Source of the DNA: Ralstonia soli | GTDB lineage: Bacteria; Pseudomonadota; Gammaproteobacteria; Burkholderiales; Burkholderiaceae | Length of the DNA stretch: 64,000 nt | Assembly: GCF_023955655.1 (NCBI RefSeq) | Contig: NZ_JAMXHT010000005.1 | Location: 61,452 to 125,451, forward strand | Reading direction: 5' to 3' | In this document: one piece after another, positions 49,759-59,721 of the stretch | Layout of the letters: every line of letters starts with the position of its first letter | How positions within the stretch are numbered: position 1 is the stretch's first letter | The notes under the pieces: generated by a model | Databases searched by the model: none | What the model was told of the DNA's origin: nothing | Seen by the model: only the letters and a program-made list of their open reading frames with translations | Made by a program: the position numbers and the translations under genes

Positions 49759-51144
49759 TCAGGTTTCGGACAGTCGCGGGAAATAAAGCGAGAAGCAGCT
49801 GCCTTCGCCTTCCACCGATTGGCACTCGATGCGGCCGCCAAAGGAGTGCATGACGCGCCGGCAGAACGTCAGGCCCATACCGTGTCCGCTGTCGTCGTGC
49901 CGGGTCGAATAGAACGCATCGAAGACACGGCCCTGGTGTTCGGCGGCGATGCCGCAGCCCGTGTCGCGCACGTCGATCACGAAATGCTCGGCGCTCCAGG
50001 TGGCCGAAATCTCGATCATGCCCCGGCTGGCAGCCTGGATGGCCTGAAGCGCGTTCTTGATGAGGTTGAAGACCACGTAGACAAGCAGTGTTTCGGAGCC
50101 GACAAAGCGCCACGCGGGGTCGAACGCCGACAGCGTCAGGCGCGCACGCTCGCCGGCCTGGAACGGATAGCGCTCGACGGCCTCGGCCACGCATTCGTAC
50201 AGACTGTGCGCAGCGAACTGCCGCGTATCGAGCCGGTCGAGCGTGATGGAGGCCAGCTCCATGTCGATCATCGTGTGGGCGGTATTGACCTCGTGGTCGA
50301 TCGCGCTGGGCAGCCGGGCGATGCGCTTGGCCGTGGCAGGTGACAACGCCTCGCGGACGAGGCCGTTGCTCACCGCCGCTTGATAACCCTTGAAGACCGC
50401 CGGCCACGCATGCGCGATTTCGCCGGCCTGCATGCGGATGGTGGTCAGGGGTGTGCGCAGCTCGTGTGCAATGCCGGCAGCCACCGCATACGGGCGCATG
50501 AAGTCCAGCTTCACCAGCGCCCAGGCGAGCAGTGGCGGGCAGCAGGCAATGAACAGTACCCCTGGCGGATACGGGGCCAGGCCGTAGTTCACTGCGTAGT
50601 CGATGGCGGCCAGCGAGTACACCGCCACGCCGACGATGCACAGTTGCAGGCGCTTGCGCTTTTCTGCCGTGGCGTGCCGCTGTTCGACATACAGCAGCCA
50701 GAGGCTGCGCAGGATCAGCAGCACGGTCTGCGTGATGTGCACCGCTTCCAGCGGACCGGCCTTGGGGTAGAAACCGAAATCGAACAGGCGCACGCCGGCA
50801 ATGACCCAATTGGTGGCGACCAGCAGCACCATCAGCACCCCAGCCAGCGCGTACGACAACCGCAACCAGCGGCGCTCGCCGGGGCGCTCCGTCACCTCAA
50901 CGGCAAAGTGGTAGATCGTGGTCGGCAGCGGAAGGATCGCCAGCCAGCCCGCCTTGGCCAGCAACTGCGCGGTCGGCACGTCGCCGGCCCGGAACAGGAA
51001 GGCCCACAGGCCTTGCCACAACGCGGTGAGGACGGCCAGGTAGAAGAACGCCGAGCTGGCACGGGTGCGGCCGCGCGTGCTCAGCACATAGACGGCGGAA
51101 AACAGAAACAGCGACGAAACGAAAGCGGGGAGAAGGGCGTACAT
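49759..51144 (-). CDS. Sensor histidine kinase with multi-TM N-terminus
   Basis: 461 residues. About seven transmembrane segments (to ~residue 212) are followed by HisKA with His227 in GIAHELRTPLTTI and an HATPase domain with N box FNLIKNALQAI, G1 DTGCGIAAEHQGRVF and G2 GHGMGLTFCRRV. No receiver domain and no response-regulator gene adjacent. Its sensor resembles in layout that of the convergent diguanylate cyclase, 30 bp away stop to stop. ATG at 51144 opens TM1. Confidence 0.92.
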   Translation of the reverse strand: MYALLPAFVSSLFLFSAVYVLSTRGRTRASSAFFYLAVLTALWQGLWAFLFRAGDVPTAQLLAKAGWLAILPLPTTIYHFAVEVTERPGERRWLRLSYALAGVLMVLLVATNWVIAGVRLFDFGFYPKAGPLEAVHITQTVLLILRSLWLLYVEQRHATAEKRKRLQLCIVGVAVYSLAAIDYAVNYGLAPYPPGVLFIACCPPLLAWALVKLDFMRPYAVAAGIAHELRTPLTTIRMQAGEIAHAWPAVFKGYQAAVSNGLVREALSPATAKRIARLPSAIDHEVNTAHTMIDMELASITLDRLDTRQFAAHSLYECVAEAVERYPFQAGERARLTLSAFDPAWRFVGSETLLVYVVFNLIKNALQAIQAASRGMIEISATWSAEHFVIDVRDTGCGIAAEHQGRVFDAFYSTRHDDSGHGMGLTFCRRVMHSFGGRIECQSVEGEGSCFSLYFPRLSET

Positions 51145-51318
51145 GGTCCGTGGCTGGCGAAAAACAGGCAGAACCGCCAACCGAACGGCGCCAGCAGCCC
51201 AGAAGGGTACTGGCAATCGTCGCTTCCCGCATAGGCGTGCGGATACCCCAGCTTTTTCGTCAGCGTTGCGGGGGCGGGTGGAGTGTGTGCCCGCGCTTTG
51301 CAGGCACCACCAAAAGGA

Positions 51319-52071
51319 TTAAACCGCTTCGATCATCATCGCGTCGATGGCGAAGGAGTGGTCCGCGCCCACGGCAAAGTACGCGCGGGCTTCGTCGGCG
51401 GCGTGGTCGAACAGGTCACGGATGGCGTCGGCGCGCACCTGCGGCGTGCGGATGCGGGCGATCCACGTGTCGAACACCATGGTCAGTTTCCAGGTGCGCG
51501 GCGTGCCGGACTGGAAGCCAGCCTCGGCCAGCATGGCCTGCCATTCGGAGACGCGATAGTCGCGCACGTGCGATGCGTCGCGCAGCACCTCGGCGGTTTG
51601 CAGGAGCGTGTCGAGCAGCGGTGTTTCCGGCGCGACGATATCGACGATGACGAGCTTGCCGCCGGGTTTGAGCACCCGTCGCGCTTCGGCAAGGCCGCGG
51701 CGCACGTCGTACCAGTGGTGGGCAGAGAAGCGCGTGGCGACAATGTCGAATGCGGCATCGTCAAAGGGCAGCGCTTCGGCGCGGCCGGCCTGCGTGTGCA
51801 ATTGCGTGAGGCCGCGCCGCGCGCCTTCAGCGGCGACAACGCTCAGCATGTCTTCCGACAGGTCATACGCCACGATGGCCGCCACGTGCGGTGCCATGGC
51901 GAAGCTCACATGCCCACCGCCGCAGCCGAGGTCGAGCACCTTGGCTTGCGGCACCGATTGCGCCAGTGCGGCCAGCGCGTCGAGGTCGGCGCCCTGGGCG
52001 TGGACGGCACTGGTCAAGTAGGCCTGGGCGACCTGGCCGAATTGCTGGTCGACGAGTCGATGCTGCTGCAT
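51319..52071 (-). CDS. SAM-dependent methyltransferase (class I, type 11)
   Basis: 250 residues. Motif I VLDLGCGGGHVSF, acidic loop VAYDLSEDML, motif post-I, VATRFSAHHWYDVRRGL and LKPGGKLVIVDI. A small-molecule class I methyltransferase of the Methyltransf_11 type; UbiE-like but substrate unknown. ATG at 52071 with AGGAG-like GGAGCC upstream. The adjacent upstream region has 22-bp direct repeats that may regulate it. Confidence 0.9.
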   Translation of the reverse strand: MQQHRLVDQQFGQVAQAYLTSAVHAQGADLDALAALAQSVPQAKVLDLGCGGGHVSFAMAPHVAAIVAYDLSEDMLSVVAAEGARRGLTQLHTQAGRAEALPFDDAAFDIVATRFSAHHWYDVRRGLAEARRVLKPGGKLVIVDIVAPETPLLDTLLQTAEVLRDASHVRDYRVSEWQAMLAEAGFQSGTPRTWKLTMVFDTWIARIRTPQVRADAIRDLFDHAADEARAYFAVGADHSFAIDAMMIEAV

Positions 52072-52158
52072 GGCGGCTCCTTTCTTCTTGTGGGGATGAG
52101 GAGCGGCCAGTGTAGGAGCGCGGCCCGCGCGGCGAAATTCGTGATTCGCGAAATGGGG

Positions 52159-52209
52159 TATCGCGCGGGCGCTCTGGGGATATCGCGCGGGCGCCCTGCC
52201 GGTATCGCG
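52159..52209. repeat. Short direct repeats upstream of the methyltransferase gene
   Basis: TATCGCGCGGGCGC occurs at 52159-52172 and 52181-52194, 22 bp apart, and a partial third copy (TATCGCG) starts at 52203. They lie in the 141-bp gap between amidohydrolase and methyltransferase genes, ~90-130 bp before the methyltransferase start. Two turns of helix apart, so they could bind one regulator on the same face. Confidence 0.5.
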
Positions 52210-52212
52210 TGT

Positions 52213-53130
52213 TTAGACGAAGCGGAACAGTTGCGCGGGCGTGTCCACCAGCACCTGCTTGCGGTCTGCCGCGTTGGGCAGCAGCACATCGACGAAGGCC
52301 CACGCTTTGTCGTAGTTGATCTGCGATTCGAACTGCGTGTGCGGCCAGTCGCTGCCCCAGACGAGGCGATCCAACCCGAACGCATCCTTCAGGCGCGGCA
52401 TGGCAGCGATGGCAGTGGCTGCGCCACGCCCATCGTCGCCGTTGCCGCTGTTTCGATACGCGCCCGAGATCTTCACCCAGACGCGGCGCGAGCGGCCGGC
52501 GGCGAGCAGCGCGGCAAAGCCAGGGTCGTCCACACCGAGCTTGGGGTCGGGGCGGCCGAAGTGGTCGACTACCACGTTCACCTGCGCTTCCAGCAGCGGG
52601 GGCAGCAGCGCGGGCAGGCGGCGTGCTTCCACATGCAGCTCCACGTGCCAGCCGAGCGCACGCAGGCGTGCCAGTGCGGCTTGCCACACGGGCGACGTCA
52701 ACTGCGGGTCCGGTGCGCCGAACAGGTTCAGGCGGATGCCGACGATGCCCTCGGCGTGCATCTGCGTGAGCAAGGTCTCGGGCGCGGCGGGGTCGATCAC
52801 GGCCACGCCGCGCAGCCGTTGCGGCGCCTGCTTGAGGGCGGCCAACAGGTAGCTGTTGTCGACGCCGAGGAAGCTCGGCTGGATCAGTACGCCGTGCGAT
52901 ACGCCATGCGCATCAAGCTGTGCCAGGTAGGCCGGCAGCGGTGCGTCGTAGTTCGGCGCATAGCGGCGCGCATTGGCCAGCGGCAGGCCGCGTTCGAACA
53001 CGTGGGCGTGCGTGTCGATGGCGGTGATGCGCGTGGAGGATTCGCGCACGCCAGTGCCTGCGCAGCCGGCAAGAGCAGTGGAACCTAGCATGGCAAGCAA
53101 CCCGGTGTTGAAGGCACGGCGAGTGGGCAT
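52213..53130 (-). CDS. Exported amidohydrolase-2 family protein (dicarboxylate lactonase-like)
   Basis: 305 residues. Tat-like signal (TRRAFNTGLL) with a lipobox-like LAGC at residues ~20-23, then a TIM-barrel amidohydrolase: IDTHAHVF near the N-terminus, SHGVLIQPSFLG, VELHVEA, VVVDHFGRPD and WGSDWPHTQFE with the conserved Asp. The layout matches 2-pyrone-4,6-dicarboxylate lactonase-like hydrolases, which are normally cytoplasmic; the export signal is unusual. 55 bp downstream of an MFS transporter gene on the same strand, likely co-transcribed. Confidence 0.85.
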   Translation of the reverse strand: MPTRRAFNTGLLAMLGSTALAGCAGTGVRESSTRITAIDTHAHVFERGLPLANARRYAPNYDAPLPAYLAQLDAHGVSHGVLIQPSFLGVDNSYLLAALKQAPQRLRGVAVIDPAAPETLLTQMHAEGIVGIRLNLFGAPDPQLTSPVWQAALARLRALGWHVELHVEARRLPALLPPLLEAQVNVVVDHFGRPDPKLGVDDPGFAALLAAGRSRRVWVKISGAYRNSGNGDDGRGAATAIAAMPRLKDAFGLDRLVWGSDWPHTQFESQINYDKAWAFVDVLLPNAADRKQVLVDTPAQLFRFV

Positions 53131-53185
53131 GGGGTCTCCTGGTGGCGACGGATCGAAGGCGTCGTCATGATGTGGTTGTGGGTAG

Positions 53186-54433
53186 TCAGGCGGTGACCGC
53201 GGCGAGGTCGCGGCCCTTCGTCTCGGGCAGCATCAGCACGGCCACCGCGACGATCGAATACGCGATGGCCGCATCGATGCCGATGGCCGTACCCAGCGAC
53301 ATCGACGCGCTCATCTTGCCCACCAGCACCGGGAACGCGGCGGAGACCACGCGGCCGAAGTTGTAGCAAAAGCCCACGCCCGTGCCGCGCACGCCCTGTG
53401 GATACAGCTCGTTGAACAGCGCGCCCATGCTGGCCGGAATGCCCGCCGCAAAGAAACCCAGCGGAAAGCCCAGCACCAGCATCGCGCCGTCGGACAGAGG
53501 CACCAGCAGGTACACCAGCACCGTCACCACGCAGCAGCACGAGAACAGCAGGATGTTGCCGCGGCGGCCCAGCACATCCAGCAGCCAGGCACTGGCCACG
53601 CAGCCGCACCAGAACGCGAAGATGATCACCGCCAGGTAGCCGCCCGTGCCGAGCACCGAGAGATGGCGCTCCGTCTTCAGATACGTCGGCAGCCACGTCA
53701 TCAGCGCGTAGTAGCCGCCGTGCGCGCCCACGCCGAGCAGGCCGCCGATCAGCGTCATGCGCAGCACCTGCGGGCGGAAGATATCAAGCAGCGGGAAGCG
53801 CGAGATCGGCATCGCACCCTCTTTGGCTTCGGGCTTGGCTGCTGGCACCGGCTCTTGCACGCCGCGCCGGATGTAGATGATGAGCAGCGCCGGCAGCAGG
53901 CCCGCGGCAAACATCACGCGCCAGGCCAGGTCCGGCTCGATGAAGGAATACGTGAGCGCATACAGCAGCACCGCGCCGCCCCAGCCTACGGCCCATGCGC
54001 TCTGCACGGTGCCCATGGCCTTGCCGCGGTGGCTGGCGCGGATGCTCTCGGCCATCAGCACGGCCCCGGCGGCCCATTCGCCGCCAAAGCCGAAACCCTG
54101 GATGGCCTTGAGCACCAGGAACTGCTCGAAGTTCTGCGCAAAGGCCGAGGCAAACGTCGCCAGCGAGAACCACAGCACAGTCACTTGCAGCGTGCGCACG
54201 CGGCCGAAGCGGTCGGTCAGCGCCCCGGCAATCCAGCCACCCAGTGCCGATGCGACGAGCGTGACGCCCGACACCAGCCCTGCCTCGGCCTTGCCGATGT
54301 GCCACGCCGCGATGATGGTGGGGATGACGAGGCTGAACATCTGCACGTCGAGCGCGTCGAGTGCCCAGCCGCCGAAGCACGCCCAGAACGTGCGCTTTTC
54401 CCCTTTCGATATCTCTTTGAACCAGCCGAACAT
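53186..54433 (-). CDS. MFS transporter, aromatic/organic acid symporter type
   Basis: 415 residues, twelve transmembrane segments. MFS motif between TM2 and TM3 GALTDRFGRVRTLQ, the GFGFGGEWAAGAVLMAE segment common to aromatic acid:H+ and sialate symporters (PcaK/NanT-like), and LLDVLGRRGNILL between TM8 and TM9. Takes up an organic acid with protons. GAGGAG lies just before the ATG at 54433. Next to a lactonase-like amidohydrolase, so the imported compound may be an aromatic-derived acid; this is inference. Confidence 0.9.
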   Translation of the reverse strand: MFGWFKEISKGEKRTFWACFGGWALDALDVQMFSLVIPTIIAAWHIGKAEAGLVSGVTLVASALGGWIAGALTDRFGRVRTLQVTVLWFSLATFASAFAQNFEQFLVLKAIQGFGFGGEWAAGAVLMAESIRASHRGKAMGTVQSAWAVGWGGAVLLYALTYSFIEPDLAWRVMFAAGLLPALLIIYIRRGVQEPVPAAKPEAKEGAMPISRFPLLDIFRPQVLRMTLIGGLLGVGAHGGYYALMTWLPTYLKTERHLSVLGTGGYLAVIIFAFWCGCVASAWLLDVLGRRGNILLFSCCCVVTVLVYLLVPLSDGAMLVLGFPLGFFAAGIPASMGALFNELYPQGVRGTGVGFCYNFGRVVSAAFPVLVGKMSASMSLGTAIGIDAAIAYSIVAVAVLMLPETKGRDLAAVTA

Positions 54434-54567
54434 GCCGTCTCCTCGGGTGACGTGAGCGACACGTTCATCACGTATTGCTCTAGTCATCTATATGAATATA
54501 GGAATTCTAGGGCGCACAGCGGGACGACGCATTCGGTGTTAACCCGTGCGAGCGCTGGAACGGGCGA

Positions 54568-57408
54568 TCAGGTGTGTAGCAGGGCGACGGGCAACTGCGC
54601 CAGGACCTGCCCCAGCGCCAAGCGTGGGCCGTGCAGGGTCTGGCCGTCGAACGTGCTGTGCAGCGCAGTCTGAGAGAGCGATGCCGGCAGGCAGACGGTG
54701 GTATCGCGCCACGCGCCCTCCGGAAATACCGGCGTCCCGGCATGGCCCAGCAGGGCCGACACATGCAGCGGCACGATCACGACGATCGCCTGTGCGCCCT
54801 GCACGCGCGCAAAGGCGAGCACGTGATGGGCGCCGCTGCCGGTGACGGCCAGCGATTGGTAATCGCCGGATTCGAACACCGCCGGCAGTGCGGCGCGTAC
54901 CGCCAATGCGCGTGCCAGCACCGCCTGCTTGATGCGGCCGTCGGTCCAATGCGTGAGCAGGAAGGCGAGGCTGTTGCCCACATGCCCATGCAGTGCGCGC
55001 AAGGCGCGGTGCCGCACGGCGTAGTCGACTGGCCGGCGATTGTCGGGGTCGACCAGGCTGGTGTCCCAGAAATCGGCACCCTGGTAGAGATCGGGCACGC
55101 CGGGCAGCGTGCTGCGCAACAGGGTCTGCGTCAGGCCGTTGATGGCCGCCGCCGGCGCCAGGCTGTGCACGAATGCCGACAGCGATGGCAGGAAAGTGGA
55201 AGCGGCCTCGCCGGTGAGTAGCGTGAAGACGAAGTCTCTGCTCGCGGCTTCGTAGTCGGTATCGGGCGCAAACCAGTCGGTGCGCAGCTTGGCTTCGCGC
55301 TGCGCCTTCTCTTGCCAGCGTGCGACGCGCTCGGCCAACTCGCGCACGGCGTCGGCGTCATGCCAGTCGAGCGCGGCGGGCCACGCCCCCACCAGCGTCT
55401 GATACAGCATCCACTGCGCGGCGGGCGAAGGCGCAGGACCGGTGGGCAATTGGCGCACCCAGGATGCGTGTTCCGTGCGCCATTGATGGGCGGCCGCCAG
55501 CCATTGCGCGGGACGCTCCGACAGCACGGCCAGCCGTGCGCGCACGTCTTCACCGCGTTTGTGGTCGTGTGTGGCGGTGGTCAGCATCGCGTGCGGCCAG
55601 GTGTGGGCGCGAGCTTGCATGGCGTGGTGGAACGCCGCGGAGTTCATCGCAAACTCGCCAGGGTCCGCACCGACTTCGTTGCGCGACAGCAACCGTCCGT
55701 AGCGGTAGCACGCGGTGTCTTCCACCGCCTTGGCTGCTACCGGTGACGACAACTGCTGGCACCGCCGCAATGCGAGCTGGCGCAGCTTGTCCTGCCCGGC
55801 GGGCTGCCCGCCCAGCCACGCATCGATCCAGTCGAGCACGGGTTGATCGACGCGCCGCAGGGAGGGTGCCGCGCCGGCCATGGCGGTGTGCACGAGGGCC
55901 GTGTCTTGCGCGTCACGCCCCTGCGCGTTGGCATAGGTGCGGTACACCGGAAAATGCACCACCACCTCCGCCAGCGCGCGGCGGATGGCGTGCCACGTCA
56001 CGTCGTGGGCGGCGCGCTGCTGCTGTGCGACGGCATGCAAGGCCGAGGTGGCCGCATCGAGTTCGGCCGCAAAGTGCGCATGCAGAATCTGCCGGCGCGC
56101 GGGCAGCGCCGTGGCTGCGAACGGCGCCTCCGAAGCGGCCGCGCCGATCCACTCCAGCCAGCCTTGCGTGAGCGCGGCCTCGCCGTGCGCATCGTGCAGC
56201 AGTGCACCCACCTGGTTCATGAAGTCGTAGCCGCTGGTGCCGTCGATGCCCCAGTCGGTGCGCATGGCTTCGTCGTGCGCGAGGATCTTTTCGACGACGA
56301 TCCAAGGGGGCCCCGCGAGCCCGGCGGCTGGGCGTGCGACGTGTTCGGCCTGCAGGCGGCGGCGCAACTGGCGGCAGTAGGCGGCGGGGTCGGCCAGGCC
56401 GTCGACATGGTCGATGCGCACGCCGTCGATCCACCCAAGGCGATACAGCCGGAACAGCAGCGCATGCGTGGCTTCGAACACCTCGGCACGCTCCATGCGC
56501 AGGCCGGCCAGCGAGCCGATGTCGAAGAAGCGGCGCCAGTTGATGTCGTCGTTGGCGGTGCGCCAGTGGGCGAGGCGCCAGTGCTGGCGCGCCATCAGGG
56601 TATCCAGCGCATCGGGTTGCGCGTTGAGCGTATGCAACGCTTGGGCGATGCGCGCGGCGCCGGCCTCCGTGGTGGCGAGGTTGCGCAGCGCATCGCGCGC
56701 CTCGTCGGCGCGTTCGCGGCGGGTGCGCAGCGCGCGGATCGCACCGAGTGTGGCGAAGAGATCGGCGACGGCGTGGGTGGCCGTGCCTGCGTTCCCAATG
56801 CGGAGTACTCCCGCATAGTCGGTCAGCGCGATAGGGAAGCGGTGGTCGTAATACGCAATCGCCAGGCGCGCGGTGACTTCGTCATAGGTGAGTTGCAGCC
56901 GGCCGCTGGCGAGGGCATCGGCGTAGTTTTCCCCAAGGAAGGGGGCAAGCACCTTGTTGCGCAGCGCCGGGTTGGGCGGCTGCCAGTCGATATCGAAGAA
57001 GTTTGCATAGGCGCTGTCGGGGCCCGATTCGAGCACGTCGAGCCACCACGCGTTATGCGCGCCGCCCACGCCCATGTGGTTGGGCACGATATCGACCACC
57101 AGGCCCATGTCGCGCGCATGCAGTGCTTCCACCAGTTGTTCGAGTGCCGCTTCACCGCCGAGCTCGGGGTTCACGCGCGTGGGGTCGACCACGTCGTAGC
57201 CGTGCGTGGAGCCCGGCTGCGCTGTGGTGATGGGCGAGGTGTAGAGGTGCGAGATGCCGAGCGCCGCAAAATCGTCGAGCAACGCGCGTGCGTGGTCGAA
57301 TGTGAAGCCCCGGTGCAACTGCAGCCGCACGGTGGCGCGCGGCACGTGTTGAAGGACGACGGGCGCAATAGGCGCGGTGGGCCCCCGAGGCATGATCGGC
57401 GTGCTCAT
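54568..57408 (-). CDS. treY: Maltooligosyl trehalose synthase
   Basis: 946 residues of glycoside hydrolase family 13. Catalytic regions: VVDIVPNHMGV, WIDGVRIDHVDGLADP (nucleophile Asp), IVVEKILAHDE (acid Glu) and TATHDHKRGED (Asp). TreY converts the reducing-end glucose of maltodextrins to an alpha,alpha-1,1 bond, giving maltooligosyl trehalose for TreZ. Start ATG at 57408 overlaps malQ by four bases. Slightly longer than most TreY (~700-850 aa), with extra Ala/Gln-rich segments in the middle. Last gene of the operon. Confidence 0.95.
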   Translation of the reverse strand: MSTPIMPRGPTAPIAPVVLQHVPRATVRLQLHRGFTFDHARALLDDFAALGISHLYTSPITTAQPGSTHGYDVVDPTRVNPELGGEAALEQLVEALHARDMGLVVDIVPNHMGVGGAHNAWWLDVLESGPDSAYANFFDIDWQPPNPALRNKVLAPFLGENYADALASGRLQLTYDEVTARLAIAYYDHRFPIALTDYAGVLRIGNAGTATHAVADLFATLGAIRALRTRRERADEARDALRNLATTEAGAARIAQALHTLNAQPDALDTLMARQHWRLAHWRTANDDINWRRFFDIGSLAGLRMERAEVFEATHALLFRLYRLGWIDGVRIDHVDGLADPAAYCRQLRRRLQAEHVARPAAGLAGPPWIVVEKILAHDEAMRTDWGIDGTSGYDFMNQVGALLHDAHGEAALTQGWLEWIGAAASEAPFAATALPARRQILHAHFAAELDAATSALHAVAQQQRAAHDVTWHAIRRALAEVVVHFPVYRTYANAQGRDAQDTALVHTAMAGAAPSLRRVDQPVLDWIDAWLGGQPAGQDKLRQLALRRCQQLSSPVAAKAVEDTACYRYGRLLSRNEVGADPGEFAMNSAAFHHAMQARAHTWPHAMLTTATHDHKRGEDVRARLAVLSERPAQWLAAAHQWRTEHASWVRQLPTGPAPSPAAQWMLYQTLVGAWPAALDWHDADAVRELAERVARWQEKAQREAKLRTDWFAPDTDYEAASRDFVFTLLTGEAASTFLPSLSAFVHSLAPAAAINGLTQTLLRSTLPGVPDLYQGADFWDTSLVDPDNRRPVDYAVRHRALRALHGHVGNSLAFLLTHWTDGRIKQAVLARALAVRAALPAVFESGDYQSLAVTGSGAHHVLAFARVQGAQAIVVIVPLHVSALLGHAGTPVFPEGAWRDTTVCLPASLSQTALHSTFDGQTLHGPRLALGQVLAQLPVALLHT

Positions 57409-59705
57409 GGTGTGCCAGTGCGCGCGTTTGCCAATGCCGTGGTGCGTGCCTGCACGGCCGGTGCGTCGAGCAGCGTGTCGGCCGGCCCCGGCAGGCGGCG
57501 TCGCCAGTTGGGGTGCGTGTCGATCGTGCTCGGCAGGTTCGGTTGTTCCACCAGGCCCAGCAGGTCTTCCAGCGGAACGAGCGCCAGCGGTGTGGGCGCC
57601 GCACCGGTGAAAGCCACCGCCGCTGTGGCGAAGTCCTGCGCGCTGGCTTGCAGGATGACCTCTGCCTGCGCGGCGCCGCCCGTGCGCGCTTGTTCCAGCG
57701 CGGCTTGCAGCGGTGCCACGCCGATCAACGGCACGCCACCATCGGCCAGCACCTGCCGGTTGTGCTCGGCAAAGGCGGTGACGAGGGCGGCGCGGTCTGC
57801 CATGCGCTGCTCGTGCGCTTCGCTTTCGCTCATGCCGGCGGGCAGCAGGCCGAGTTTCGCCTGCCAGCGCAGATCGTTGCCGGTCCACCAGCCGACGAGC
57901 GTGGGCAGGTCATGCGTGCTCGTCATCGCCACGGATGCGGGGGCCCATGTGCGCGGTGTTCTGAACGGTGCATCGTCGCGGGTGTAGTCGCGCTCGAACC
58001 AGAGGATGCGCATGCCGAGCAGGCCGTCGTCAGCCAGCCTGTCACGCAGGCCGGCTGGTACGGTGCCGAGGTCTTCGCCGATGACGATGCAGCGGTTGCG
58101 CCACGACTCCAGCGCCACCAGGCGCAGCAGATCCTGCATCGGGTAGCGCAGGTACACGCCGTCGAGCGCCCGCGCGCCGTCGGGAATCACCCACAGTCGC
58201 ATGAGGCCGAGTACGTGGTCGATCCGCACGCCGCCGGGTACCGCCATCACCGCGCGCAGCATTTCGATAAAGGCCGCAAAGCCCTGCGTGCGCATGGCGC
58301 GCGGGCTGAAGGTGGTGAGGCCCCACCCCTGGCCCTGCGCGTTGAACATGTCAGGCGGCGCGCCCACCGTCACGCCGATCAGCAAGTCATGCTGCCGGGC
58401 CCACGCGTGGCTGCCGGCGCTGTCGGTGCCGACCGCCAGATCGGCCACCAGGCCGATGGCCATGCCGGCATCGACGGCCGTGCGCTGTGCGGCAGCCCAC
58501 TGGCGTGCGGCCGCCCATTGCAGGAAGAGATGGAAATCCACCTCGTCTTCGTGCTCGCGTGCGAAGGCCTGCACGGCCAGATAGGTCGGGTCCCGAAACT
58601 GCTCGGGCCACTGCTTCCAATGCGGGTGGCCGAGGTGGGCGAGGTGCGCATGCAGCGCTTCGAAATGCGCGTGGGCGAGCAGGCTCGCACCGGCATCGAC
58701 ACAGTGCGCGCGGTAGTCGTCGAGCAGCGCCTGGGATGCGCTGTCGCCCAGCGGCGCCTGCTGCAGGCGGCGATGCAGTTCGCGCAGCACGGTCATGCGC
58801 GCGTGGCCGCTGGCCGGCCAGTCGATCAGCGGGGCGCCTTCCAGGCGGGCATAGTCGTCGACGAGGTTGCAGTCGATCACCGTCTGGCGCACGGCTGCGT
58901 CGCCGAAGAGCGCAGCGGGGTCGATCATCCACGCGTTCAGGAACAGGCGGCTCGACGGCGAGTATGGCGAATAGCGCCGTGCATCCGCCGTGAACATCGC
59001 ATGCACGGGGCTCAGCGCCAGCGCATCCGCACCATGCTGCGCGAGGTGCCGGGCCAGCATGCCGGCGGCGGTGTAGTCGCCGAGGCCCGCGCTGCCTGCA
59101 GCGTGTTCGCCCCCGCATCGCAAGCCGTAGAGCTGCGCGGAGCCGCCCCACAGGCGCGCGTCGGCAGGGCGATCGTGTTCGCGCAGTGCATCGGCCACGC
59201 CGTAGCAGCGCGCGGGCGCGATGGCGAGCGTGGCTTCAATGGCGGCGCTAGGCCCCGCATCGATGTGCAAGCGGTGATAGCCCACGGCTTGCACGGGTGC
59301 CAGGCGCAGCGTCGCGTGGTGCCCGCTGGCGCTCACGCTGATCTTGCCTTCAGTGCTGCCCTCGTACTCGAAGTCGATGCGGTAGGTCTGGCCGCCGAGT
59401 AACGCGGCCTGCGGTGCGGAGGTCTGCAGCACGACCGGCTGCCCGACCACACCGGTCAGGAGCGGCGGTATGGCCACCTCTTCGGCTTCTGTGCGCAGAC
59501 GGGCCTGGCTGTCCGACACCTGGGCGGCAGTGCCGGCCGGCAGCCCGAGCGCGAAGAGCACGGCGCGCAGCACGTCGTCGGACACGCGCATGGGGCGGCT
59601 GGCGGCGTCTTCCCAGTCAACCAGCAGGCCGGCGTCGGTGGCCAGTTGCTGTAGCGGTGTCAGTGGCGTGGGCGGCGCGCCGGATGGGTTTGAGGTGCGG
59701 TCCAT
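57405..59705 (-). CDS. malQ: 4-alpha-glucanotransferase (amylomaltase)
   Basis: 766 residues, family 77. An extra N-terminal beta-rich domain of ~200 residues, as in E. coli MalQ, precedes the catalytic domain: SPVHAMFTADARRYSPYSPSSRLF (abbreviated), GVRIDHVLGLMRLW (nucleophile Asp), CIVIGEDLGTVP (Glu) and TSTHDLPTLVGWW (Asp). It disproportionates maltodextrins made by GlgX and provides chain lengths for TreY. ATG at 59705; 16 bp after treZ. Overlaps treY by four bases. Confidence 0.95.
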   Translation of the reverse strand: MDRTSNPSGAPPTPLTPLQQLATDAGLLVDWEDAASRPMRVSDDVLRAVLFALGLPAGTAAQVSDSQARLRTEAEEVAIPPLLTGVVGQPVVLQTSAPQAALLGGQTYRIDFEYEGSTEGKISVSASGHHATLRLAPVQAVGYHRLHIDAGPSAAIEATLAIAPARCYGVADALREHDRPADARLWGGSAQLYGLRCGGEHAAGSAGLGDYTAAGMLARHLAQHGADALALSPVHAMFTADARRYSPYSPSSRLFLNAWMIDPAALFGDAAVRQTVIDCNLVDDYARLEGAPLIDWPASGHARMTVLRELHRRLQQAPLGDSASQALLDDYRAHCVDAGASLLAHAHFEALHAHLAHLGHPHWKQWPEQFRDPTYLAVQAFAREHEDEVDFHLFLQWAAARQWAAAQRTAVDAGMAIGLVADLAVGTDSAGSHAWARQHDLLIGVTVGAPPDMFNAQGQGWGLTTFSPRAMRTQGFAAFIEMLRAVMAVPGGVRIDHVLGLMRLWVIPDGARALDGVYLRYPMQDLLRLVALESWRNRCIVIGEDLGTVPAGLRDRLADDGLLGMRILWFERDYTRDDAPFRTPRTWAPASVAMTSTHDLPTLVGWWTGNDLRWQAKLGLLPAGMSESEAHEQRMADRAALVTAFAEHNRQVLADGGVPLIGVAPLQAALEQARTGGAAQAEVILQASAQDFATAAVAFTGAAPTPLALVPLEDLLGLVEQPNLPSTIDTHPNWRRRLPGPADTLLDAPAVQARTTALANARTGTP

Positions 59706-59721
59706 GGTGGCGTAGGCAGGT

